NCBI GenBank assembly: GCA_031257735.1
Contig: JAIROC010000455.1
Span: forward strand, 1-5,281
Reading direction: 5' to 3'
Length of the DNA: 5,281 bases
Source of the DNA: Bacteroidales bacterium
GTDB taxonomy: Bacteria; Bacteroidota; Bacteroidia; Bacteroidales; WCHB1-69
The notes below the pieces were generated by a model. The model was not told where the DNA came from. It saw only the letters and a list, made by a program, of their open reading frames with translations, and searched no databases. Shown piece after piece: positions 1 through 5,281 of the stretch; positions within the stretch are counted from its first letter, which is position 1; each line of letters opens with the position of its first letter. A program made the translations under genes and the position numbers.

Positions 1-48
1 CTTTTATAAAAGAGGAAAAATCTTTTTCTTGTACTGCTTTACTTGAAT

Positions 49-375
49 ATGTATATGTTCAAAAAAATACTACACATACTTATACTTTACATAGATAAAG
101 CAATGACGAATAAAAAATATTTTATCAACATTATTGTTCTGTTGAAAGAAATGGATACGAAATATAAAGAAATAGATACGATTTTGAAAAAAATGAATAC
201 GAAATTGAAAGAAATAGAGACGATCTTGAAAGAAATGAATACGAAATATAAAGAAATAGATACGATCTTGAAAGAAATGGATACGAAATATAAAGAAATG
301 GATACGAAATATAAAAAAATAGAGACGATCTTGAAAGAAATGAATACGAAATATAAAGAAATGGATACGAAATAG
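49..375 (+). CDS. Heptad-repeat coiled-coil protein, probably truncated by an internal TAG
   Basis: I do not recognise a named family. The ORF encodes a short N-terminus with a small hydrophobic patch (ILHILILYI, near residues 6-14). From about residue 34 it is almost entirely 7-residue units of the types EMDTKYK and EIDTILK. Hydrophobic residues (L/Y and M/I) recur with alternating 3- and 4-residue spacing, the classical a/d pattern of a coiled coil, and the other positions are mostly Lys, Glu, Asp and Thr. The frame ends at TAG 373-375, where other units have TAT (Tyr). Without that stop the same frame runs through further units to TAA at 511-513, about 45 more residues, so this may be a decaying gene or a truncated allele. 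The start is uncertain: ATG at 49, 55 or 103, or TTG at 43, and no ribosome-binding site is visible. The complementary strand is also open here, so coding is not certain. A membrane-anchored coiled coil is possible, but no function can be assigned. Confidence 0.4.
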   Translation: MYMFKKILHILILYIDKAMTNKKYFINIIVLLKEMDTKYKEIDTILKKMNTKLKEIETILKEMNTKYKEIDTILKEMDTKYKEMDTKYKKIETILKEMNTKYKEMDTK

Positions 376-435
376 AAAGAAATAGATACGATCTTGAAAG
401 AAATGGATACAAAGTTAAAAGAAATGAAGACAAAA
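148..435 (+). repeat. 21-bp tandem repeat array (about 13 full units plus a degenerate one)
   Basis: Units begin at 148 and recur every 21 bp: 148, 169, 190, 211, 232, 253, 274, 295, 316, 337, 358, 379, 400, with a decayed copy from 421. There are two main versions, coding for E-M-D-T-K-Y-K and E-I-D-T-I-L-K, used in an irregular alternation. Synonymous positions are nearly fixed (ACG for Thr in the first 12 units, ATC TTG in most I-L units), so the copies look recently duplicated. The pair at 211-252 recurs 105 bp later at 316-357 with 41 of 42 bases the same, which suggests a higher-order duplication of five units. Most differences between units are first-base G/A changes (Asp/Asn, Glu/Lys). 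GTT CTG TTG AAA just upstream (136-147) resembles the end of another unit. Confidence 0.9.
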
Positions 436-549
436 TCACCAAATTTTTACACGAGGTTACTTATACTTCGTACAAAATTATTAAAACATAGTACAATAAA
501 TAATCTAATATAAAAAAAAATAATTAGTGTCTGTCTATAAAGTCGACAT

Positions 550-588
550 AACGTCGTCATTGCGGGTCAAGCCCGCAATGATGACGTT
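550..588. repeat. Intergenic palindrome, 17-bp arms, 5-nt loop
   Basis: AACGTCGTCATTGCGGG (550-566) pairs with 572-588 around the loop TCAAG. All 17 positions pair, with one G-T wobble (556/582). No T-run follows, so it is not a typical intrinsic terminator. It resembles the extragenic GTCATTGCGGG...CCCGCAATGAC repeats scattered through many bacterial genomes, and it shares the ten bases CGTCATTGCG with the hairpin at 2912-2999. It could protect or attenuate a read-through transcript, but that is inference. Confidence 0.85.
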
Positions 589-737
589 GATGGTTGACGA
601 TAATAGCGTTGATGATTTGATTGTGTTTCTTTGTTATCTTATTCTGTTCATTCTGATTCAGACAATAGAGCAGACATTACGTCGAGCAAGGATTATCTTC
701 GTACTTCTTTAGTATATTTTTTTAGGGTATCACATTA

Positions 738-755
738 TATTTTTGTATACCTTTG
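738..755 (+). promoter_or_regulatory. Candidate Bacteroidota promoter (-7 boxes) for the FKBP gene
   Basis: Two matches to the Bacteroidota -7 consensus TAnnTTTG occur 10 bp apart: TATTTTTG at 738-745 and TACCTTTG at 748-755. The second would give a leader of roughly 20 nt before ATG 781. No clear TTTG-type -33 element lies at the usual spacing; the region around 705-724 is only T-rich. The assignment rests on the box and its position, and T-rich DNA makes chance matches likely. Confidence 0.4.
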
Positions 756-780
756 CGCTCTTAAATAAAATAATCAAAAC

Positions 781-1380
781 ATGACGCAAGAAGAGAAAAA
801 ATCATACGCGCTTGGCATAGCAGTTGGCATTAATTATCAACAAATGGGTATCAAAGTAGATGTTACGGCATTTAGTAATGGATTTTCAGACGCTATTAGC
901 GGGAAAAAACCTGAACTTTCCGAGAAAGAACTTGAACAGGCATTAAGCAGTCTGCAAGATGATATTGAAAAGGAAAATAAATCCTTCATAGCACAAGAAA
1001 AAGAAAAAGGACGCAAGTTTTTAGAGGAAAATAAACAAAAACATGGCGTAACAGAAACACCAAGCGGATTGCAATACAAAATAATAAGAGAAAGTATTGG
1101 CAAAAAACCCCTTCAAACAGATACAGTAGAAGTTCATTATCATGGAAAGTTATTGGATGGAACTGTTTTTGATTCTTCTGTAGCACGTGGAGAGAAAATA
1201 CAGTTTCCCTTAAATCAAGTCATTCCCGGTTGGACGGAAGGACTTCAACTGATGAGCGAAGGTTCTAAATTTGAATTTTATATTCCCTCTCATCTTGCTT
1301 ACGGAGATAAAGGAGCTGGCGATATTATCAAAGGTGGAGCTACGCTTGTTTTTGAAGTAGAACTCTTTAAGGTAATTTAA
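781..1380 (+). CDS. FKBP-type peptidyl-prolyl cis-trans isomerase (FklB/Mip type)
   Basis: A 199-residue protein expected to catalyse cis-trans isomerisation of X-Pro bonds and to act as a folding chaperone. Residues 1-90 match the helical FKBP N-terminal dimerisation domain: it starts with the typical K-x-SYALGIAVG motif and continues into a charged helix (about 47-88). Residues 96-198 form the FKBP catalytic domain. Residues aligning with the FKBP binding pocket are present: Tyr120 (VEVHYHG), Asp131 (FDSS), Phe142, Val147-Ile148, Trp151 (VIPGW), Tyr174 (AYG) and Phe191 (LVFEVEL). The loop before the last strand reads DIIKGGATL, so the common Pro-Pro of this loop is replaced. There is no signal peptide or lipobox, so a cytoplasmic FklB-like location is more likely than the outer-membrane Mip/FkpA type. 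ATG 781 puts the conserved SYALG near the N-terminus as usual and follows an A/T-rich leader without Shine-Dalgarno. It is first in a likely operon, 18 bp ahead of the next gene. Confidence 0.95.
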   Translation: MTQEEKKSYALGIAVGINYQQMGIKVDVTAFSNGFSDAISGKKPELSEKELEQALSSLQDDIEKENKSFIAQEKEKGRKFLEENKQKHGVTETPSGLQYKIIRESIGKKPLQTDTVEVHYHGKLLDGTVFDSSVARGEKIQFPLNQVIPGWTEGLQLMSEGSKFEFYIPSHLAYGDKGAGDIIKGGATLVFEVELFKVI

Positions 1381-1398
1381 ATCAATTGTTATTCACCC

Positions 1399-2829
1399 AT
1401 GGACGACCATAAGGAAGCTTTGCAAAAATTATTTTTTGACACCTTCAACAGGGAAGTTCAACATATAATTGCATTGGAAAAATCAGGCTCTAATCGCAAA
1501 TATTATCGTATGCAACATGGCGATTTCTCTGCAATAGGAGCATATAACGAGGATGAAAAAGAGAATAAGGCTTTTTTGACCCTTTCCCGTCATTTTTTGG
1601 GGAAGAATATTTGCGTCCCTACAGTATATAATGCAGATTTATCCAAGAATATTTATCTGATAAGCGATTTGGGTAATCAAACACTCTACCAACGGCTCTG
1701 TGAAAGCAGAAAAGAGGGCGATGATTTCCCCAAATCGTTAATCGATACTTACAAACAGGCATTAGATAAGTTATTGGATATTCAGTTTTCAGTTGGACAG
1801 GATTTCGATTTTTCTTTTTGCTATCCGCGTGCAGCGTTTGATAAGCAATCAATCCTGTGGGACTTGAATTACTTTAAATATTACTTTCTGAAACTTGCCC
1901 ACATCCAATTTGACGAGCAATTGTTGGAAATCGACTTCCATACGTTTGCCGATTTTTTATTGGAAGCCAAGTCTTCTTTTTTTCTTTATCGTGATTTTCA
2001 GTCTCGGAATATAATGATTTCTAATGATACCTTATATTTTATCGATTATCAGGGTGGGAGAGAGGGCGCTTTGCAATACGACGTTGCTTCTTTATTATAT
2101 GATGGAAAAGCCAATATTCCGCAAGATATAAGAGAATTATTGCTAAATCATTATGTAGAACAACTTCATCGAAAGCGCTCAAAAGAAGCTGACGATTTTA
2201 AGAAATATTATTATGCTTTTGTCTTTATCCGCATTATGCAAGCTATGGGGACTTACGGGTTCAGAGGTTTTTACGAACAAAAACGCCATTTCCTCCAAAG
2301 CATCCCATACGCATTGAAGAATTTGAAATGGCTCTTGAACAACATCCAACTTCCTATTGAAATACCTGCATTGTGGAATGTTTATCATCAGTTGATAAAG
2401 GCGAAATCTTTGCAACAGTACGGATGTCCGAGTCCGACATTGAAAATAAGCATTAACAGTTTTTCGTACAAGAATACTGTTCCTGTAGATAAAAGCGGAC
2501 ATGGCGGTGGTTTTGTTTTTGACTGTCGCTGCCTGCCCAATCCGGGAAGAGAAAATAAATACAAATCCTTAAACGGAAAAGATAAAGAAGTTATCGCCTT
2601 CCTGAATGATAAACCGGAAGTAAACCGTTTCTTTGAACACATAACCTCTATCATAGACATGGCTGTACAGAATTATACGGATAGACAGTTTCATCATCTC
2701 ATGGTCAGTTTCGGATGTACGGGGGGACAACATCGATCGGTATATTTTGCCGAACGCCTACAAAAATATTTGCATAAAAACTATTCCGTAGATACAGAAT
2801 TAAATCATTATAATATAGAAATAAAATAA
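1399..2829 (+). CDS. Phosphotransferase (APH/AmgK-like) fused to a RapZ C-terminal domain
   Basis: A 476-residue two-domain protein. Residues about 1-330 form an aminoglycoside-phosphotransferase/choline-kinase-like domain. A nucleotide-loop-like segment SGSNRKYYR (29-37) is followed by ENKAF (55-59), the catalytic loop YRDFQSRN with Asp199 and Asn204, and the metal-binding motif IDYQGG with Asp216. This layout resembles sugar kinases such as AmgK (N-acetylmuramate/N-acetylglucosamine kinase) more than true antibiotic-resistance enzymes. Residues about 345-462 match the RapZ (YvcJ) C-terminal domain: GHGGGFVFDCRCLPNPG (367-383), the LNGKDKEV segment (391-398) and the signature GCTGGQHRSV (439-448). 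In enterobacteria that domain of RapZ binds GlcN6P and the GlmZ/GlmY small RNAs. The usual RapZ N-terminal P-loop ATPase is absent and the kinase takes its place. A role linking amino-sugar phosphorylation to sensing or RNA binding is inference. No nucleotidyltransferase neighbour, as found with AmgK-MurU, is seen here. ATG 1399 lies 18 bp after the FKBP stop. Confidence 0.9.
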   Translation: MDDHKEALQKLFFDTFNREVQHIIALEKSGSNRKYYRMQHGDFSAIGAYNEDEKENKAFLTLSRHFLGKNICVPTVYNADLSKNIYLISDLGNQTLYQRLCESRKEGDDFPKSLIDTYKQALDKLLDIQFSVGQDFDFSFCYPRAAFDKQSILWDLNYFKYYFLKLAHIQFDEQLLEIDFHTFADFLLEAKSSFFLYRDFQSRNIMISNDTLYFIDYQGGREGALQYDVASLLYDGKANIPQDIRELLLNHYVEQLHRKRSKEADDFKKYYYAFVFIRIMQAMGTYGFRGFYEQKRHFLQSIPYALKNLKWLLNNIQLPIEIPALWNVYHQLIKAKSLQQYGCPSPTLKISINSFSYKNTVPVDKSGHGGGFVFDCRCLPNPGRENKYKSLNGKDKEVIAFLNDKPEVNRFFEHITSIIDMAVQNYTDRQFHHLMVSFGCTGGQHRSVYFAERLQKYLHKNYSVDTELNHYNIEIK

Positions 2830-2836
2830 TTACTAT

Positions 2837-2868
2837 GAGTGGACGAGTAAACAAGTGGACAAGTGGAC
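2837..2868 (+). repeat. Four tandem 8-bp units (RAGTGGAC)
   Basis: The units are GAGTGGAC, GAGTAAAC, AAGTGGAC and AAGTGGAC, end to end; the second differs at two bases. They lie just after the stop of the kinase-RapZ gene and begin on the last base of ATG 2835, the farthest upstream start of the lipoprotein frame. The unit length is not a multiple of three, so a change in copy number would shift any frame read through it. Confidence 0.85.
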
Positions 2869-2872
2869 GAAA

Positions 2873-3036
2873 GAGGCTGTGTGAAAACACACAAAGGCAT
2901 CCAAACAACGCCGTCATTGCGAGCGTAGCGAAGCAATCCCTGACAAAAAACGCATTGATTGTTAGGGATTGCCACGTCGCTGCGCTCCTACCAATGACGA
3001 TGTCTATTATTGCGAAAAGACTTTTCACACAGCCTC
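2873..3036. mobile_element. MITE-like element with 15-bp terminal inverted repeats
   Basis: GAGGCTGTGTGAAAA at 2873-2887 is the exact reverse complement of 3022-3036. GAAA lies directly outside both ends (2869-2872 and 3037-3040), consistent with a 4-bp target duplication. The 164-bp interior has no transposase and is mostly a long hairpin of the dispersed GTCATTGCGAG palindrome type. The element therefore looks like a non-autonomous derivative moved by an insertion-sequence transposase acting on these ends. I cannot name the parent IS family. The 4-bp duplication could be chance, but the 15-bp perfect ends are unlikely to be. Confidence 0.7.
2912..2999. repeat. Long imperfect palindrome (GTCATTGCGAG...GCAATCCC type) inside the element
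   Basis: Three paired blocks form one long hairpin. CGTCATTG (2912-2919) pairs with 2992-2999, GAGCGTAGCGA (2921-2931) with 2977-2987 with one wobble, and GCAATCCCT (2933-2941) with 2964-2972. About 22 nt of loop lie between, and short asymmetric bulges separate the blocks. Read in the + frame it gives the peptide VIASVAKQS, familiar from spurious ORFs over this class of dispersed repeat. The right arm contains ATG 2994. Confidence 0.85.
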
Positions 3037-3515
3037 GAAACTTATCTACTAAGAAAGTAGGAAAACTATCATTGGCAATCATTGGTCTAATATTACTCTT
3101 ATCGGGATGCAGATACGAAGAAGGTCCCTTTATTAACTTCACAAATGTAGAAAAACGTATTAGAGGCTCATGGTCAGTGAGTAAAGTTTACAAAAACGGA
3201 GAAGAAACAAATACAGAATCCCCTACCATTGTCGAAACAAGAAATGCTCAATTTGAATTTTACGGGACAGGCGTATTGTCTATTCGTTATGTACATGACG
3301 GTATCAATAAAGAAAGTTCAGGTTCTTGGGAATTTGCTAACAAGAAAAAAATAATACGTGTTGTTTTTCTCAATCAATACTATAACATAAGTCGGGACTA
3401 TGAAATTATCAAGTTCAAGAGTAATGAACTCAAACTGCGATTTACCGATGGAAATGGCGTTCAATGGACATTAGTATTAAGTCTTAATTATTCTTTTGTT
3501 CCTTATGGAATGTAA
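3000..3515 (+). CDS. Lipocalin-like lipoprotein with a remodelled N-terminus
   Basis: From ATG 3000 the product has 171 residues. Residues 18-37 form a lipoprotein signal: KK, then a hydrophobic core, then the lipobox LSGC with Cys37 as the acylated residue, so it should be exported and anchored in a membrane. The mature part (about 135 residues) has the GSWSVSKVYKNGEE start, the GSWEF strand and the NELKLRF ending typical of small Bacteroidota lipocalin-like domains; the ligand is unknown. The frame is open back to ATG 2835, but residues from there would be encoded by the 8-bp repeat and the inserted palindromic element. ATG 2994 lies in the hairpin arm and ATG 3000 is the first start beyond the stem, so 3000 is preferred. 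Removing the insert would give a protein starting at 2835 with its lipobox Cys at residue 36, nearly the same signal length. The last 11 bp overlap the CLC gene, which suggests coupled translation. Family assignment is moderate; lipoprotein status is firm. Confidence 0.75.
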   Translation: MSIIAKRLFTQPRNLSTKKVGKLSLAIIGLILLLSGCRYEEGPFINFTNVEKRIRGSWSVSKVYKNGEETNTESPTIVETRNAQFEFYGTGVLSIRYVHDGINKESSGSWEFANKKKIIRVVFLNQYYNISRDYEIIKFKSNELKLRFTDGNGVQWTLVLSLNYSFVPYGM

Positions 3516-5280
3516 AAAATATATCAATAAAGTATTTGACAGTTTCTCCAAATTTTCCAACAGGAACAAGATATTTATATTAAGTATATTTGTGGGGATT
3601 ATTTCTGGATTGGCGGCAATTGTTTTAAAGAGTGCGGTACATTTCACGCAATCCATGCTGCAAAATGCTTTCCCCGAAGATACTTTTAATTATCTTTATC
3701 TTGCTTTTCCTGTCATCGGGATAACGTTAACGGTATTGTACGTTAAATTCTTTGTAAAAGATGATCTTTCTCACGGGGTCAGCAAAATACTGTATGCCAT
3801 CGCCCGACAAAACGGTAAACTAAAAGCGCATCATACGTATTCATCCATTGTATCGAGTACGTTAACGGTTAGTTTTGGGGGGTCTGTCGGATTGGAAGCG
3901 CCTATTACATTGACAGGTTCTGCTATTGGTTCTCAATTGGGGCGTTTATTTCGTTTAAATGACAAATCCGTTATTACGTTGGTTGCATGTGGTTCTACGG
4001 CTGCGGTGGCTGCTATTTTTAATGCGCCTGTTGCGGGGGTTGTTTTCGCGATAGAAGTACTGATGTTGGACTTAACAACAGCATCTTTAGTTCCTTTGTT
4101 GATTTCTGCCGTTACCGCCACAAGTACGTCCTATATTATTTTGGGACGAGGAATTATGTTTAACTCTACCCATGCACTTAATTTTGAAATGGACAAACTT
4201 CCTTTTTATATACTTCTGGGTATATTTACAGGTTTATATTCTATCTATTTTATGCGTGTGTCGGGTAAGATAGAATGTTTTTTTGCAAAAATAAAAAAGA
4301 CATATTTGCGCATCATTTTAGGTGTTGTTTTGTTAAGCGTACTGATCTTCTTTTTCCCTTCATTTTATGGCGAAGGTTATAACAGTATCATGGACATCCT
4401 GCAAAACAAAATTCACACACTCTTTATCAACAGTCCATTTTATTTCTTTCAGTACAATGAGTGGTTGTTATTGGTATTTTTATTTTTACTATTGATGTTA
4501 AAGACATTTGCTACAGCCTTCACGACGGGAGCAGGTGGTATTGGAGGCGTATTTGGACCTTCTTTATTTTTGGGAAGTATTGCAGGATGTTTCATTGCCA
4601 CTTTATTGAATACATTGTTTGATTTGGAGATTTCTGTTCTTAATTTCACGCTGGCGGGAATGGCGGGAATAATGGGAAGCGTGATGAAAGCGCCTCTTAC
4701 TGCCGTATTTTTAATCGCGGAAATATCAGGCGGCTATCAGCTTATTGTTCCGCTTATTCTCACGGTCATTGTTTCTTATGCTGTGATTTATCCTTTTGAA
4801 CAGTTTTCCGTATATACTAAAAGTTTGGCGAAGGAAGGTAATTTAATAACGCATCACAAAGATAAACAGGCTTTGAGTAAATTGGATGTAAAAGATTTGA
4901 TTGAAGATAATTTTATTACGCTTTCTCCTGATGCGCGGCTTCGTGATTTGGTTCAAACTATTGCGCATTCCACCCGTAACATATTTCCTTTGGTAGACGA
5001 AAATAGAAAATTTTACGGTATTGTTATTCTTGACGATGTTCGGAAAATTATATTTGAACCCGACCAATACGATACGGTTATGGCGAAAGACCTGTCTTTT
5101 ATGCCTGATATATCTATTTATCCACATGAACTTATTGCCGACGTTGCTGTAAAGTTCAAAGAAAGCGGTTTATATAATATGGTAGTATTGGACAGGGATA
5201 ATACTTATTATGGTTTTGTTTCGCGTGCCAATCTGTTTTCGAAATACAGGGAGATTGTAGAGGAGATTTCGGAAGATTAA
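3505..5280 (+). CDS. CLC-family chloride channel/transporter with two CBS domains
   Basis: A complete 591-residue protein from ATG 3505 (an in-frame TTG at 3496 is less likely). Residues about 22-440 form the multi-helix CLC membrane domain and about 460-585 a tandem CBS pair (near 463-517 and 527-585), which in this family can bind adenine nucleotides and control gating. Pore motifs can be aligned with E. coli ClcA. GSGIP is replaced by SHGVS (89-93), GREGP by GLEAP (129-133) with gating Glu131 kept, and the filter GGIGGVFGP (344-352) and pore Tyr437 are present. In the segment APVAGVVFAIEV the position of the internal proton-transfer glutamate (ClcA Glu203) is Val185, as in vertebrate ClC channels. 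This favours passive Cl- conduction over Cl-/H+ exchange, but that is inference. The start lies inside the lipoprotein gene (11-bp overlap). The stop TAA ends one base before the window edge, so no terminator can be judged. Confidence 0.95.
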   Translation: MECKKYINKVFDSFSKFSNRNKIFILSIFVGIISGLAAIVLKSAVHFTQSMLQNAFPEDTFNYLYLAFPVIGITLTVLYVKFFVKDDLSHGVSKILYAIARQNGKLKAHHTYSSIVSSTLTVSFGGSVGLEAPITLTGSAIGSQLGRLFRLNDKSVITLVACGSTAAVAAIFNAPVAGVVFAIEVLMLDLTTASLVPLLISAVTATSTSYIILGRGIMFNSTHALNFEMDKLPFYILLGIFTGLYSIYFMRVSGKIECFFAKIKKTYLRIILGVVLLSVLIFFFPSFYGEGYNSIMDILQNKIHTLFINSPFYFFQYNEWLLLVFLFLLLMLKTFATAFTTGAGGIGGVFGPSLFLGSIAGCFIATLLNTLFDLEISVLNFTLAGMAGIMGSVMKAPLTAVFLIAEISGGYQLIVPLILTVIVSYAVIYPFEQFSVYTKSLAKEGNLITHHKDKQALSKLDVKDLIEDNFITLSPDARLRDLVQTIAHSTRNIFPLVDENRKFYGIVILDDVRKIIFEPDQYDTVMAKDLSFMPDISIYPHELIADVAVKFKESGLYNMVVLDRDNTYYGFVSRANLFSKYREIVEEISED

Positions 5281-5281
5281 A

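Larger units (their letters stand above)
514..780. other. Gene-poor intergenic region
   Basis: No convincing gene lies between the repeat ORF and the FKBP gene. The region holds the palindrome at 550-588 and a promoter-like segment near its right end. A GTG-started 61-codon frame (527-712) runs through the palindrome, which it translates as SSLRVKPAMM, and ends in a hydrophobic stretch. It has no ribosome-binding site or recognisable domain, so it is probably fortuitous. Short GTTGATG-like motifs recur between 585 and 622. Confidence 0.6.

Noticed and set aside
148..435. CRISPR array
   Set aside because: The units are directly adjacent 21-bp repeats with no unique spacers, and they are in a coding phase.
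131..442. Open frame on the minus strand through the 21-bp repeats (Ser/Leu/Tyr/Phe-rich)
   Set aside because: It is the mirror of the repeat array, and its openness follows from the repeat composition. It has no unique domain or start signal, and the + strand frame gives a proper heptad pattern.
550..588. Intrinsic terminator for the repeat gene
   Set aside because: The stem is strong but no T-run follows in either orientation close enough to the stem, so it fits a dispersed palindrome better.
527..712. GTG-started 61-codon ORF on the + strand with a hydrophobic C-terminal half
   Set aside because: It runs straight through the 550-588 palindrome, whose translation (SSLRVKPAMM) is familiar from spurious ORFs. 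It has no ribosome-binding site or known domain.
1399..2829. Aminoglycoside resistance gene
   Set aside because: The fold is APH-like, but the fusion to a RapZ C-terminal domain and the AmgK-like layout point to a housekeeping sugar or small-molecule kinase.
2705..3142. 145-residue ORF on the minus strand over the kinase end and the palindromic element
   Set aside because: It overlaps conserved RapZ-domain coding sequence and the inserted element, and its sequence includes the reverse translation of the repeat. It has no recognisable domain.

Overview
The window looks like chromosomal DNA of a Bacteroidota bacterium, most likely Bacteroidales. The reasons are AT-rich intergenic DNA, genes without Shine-Dalgarno sequences but with A/T-rich leaders, a TAnnTTTG-type promoter box ahead of the first solid gene, and a kinase-RapZ C-terminal fusion of a kind I associate with that phylum. 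The genus cannot be read from the sequence. All convincing genes are on the + strand.

Left part (1-780): a 21-bp (7-codon) tandem repeat array encodes a Lys/Glu-rich heptad (coiled-coil) protein. Its frame is cut by a TAG inside the array, and the same frame then continues through more repeat units to 513. After it comes a gene-poor stretch with a strong 17-bp-arm palindrome (550-588) and a promoter-like region.

Middle (781-2829): an FKBP-type peptidyl-prolyl isomerase of the FklB/Mip type without a signal peptide. It is followed 18 bp later by a two-domain protein that joins an aminoglycoside/sugar-kinase-like phosphotransferase domain to the C-terminal domain of RapZ.

Right part (2830-5281): four tandem 8-bp units and then a 164-bp MITE-like element sit at the 5' end of a lipoprotein gene. 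The element has 15-bp perfect terminal inverted repeats, a 4-bp GAAA direct repeat on each side, and a long hairpin core of the widespread GTCATTGCGAG...GCAATC palindrome type. The insertion adds exactly 168 bp (56 codons), keeps the frame open and supplies new ATG codons, so the start of the lipocalin-like lipoprotein has probably been remodelled. The lipoprotein gene overlaps by 11 bp a complete CLC-family chloride channel/transporter gene with two C-terminal CBS domains.

Spacing (18 bp, a few bp, 11-bp overlap) fits one transcription unit: FKBP, kinase-RapZ fusion, lipoprotein, CLC. No shared pathway is evident. The most unusual features are the repeat gene with its internal stop, the nested palindromic element that remodels a lipoprotein N-terminus, and the fusion protein. 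I see no CRISPR array, RNA gene, phage or defence system.
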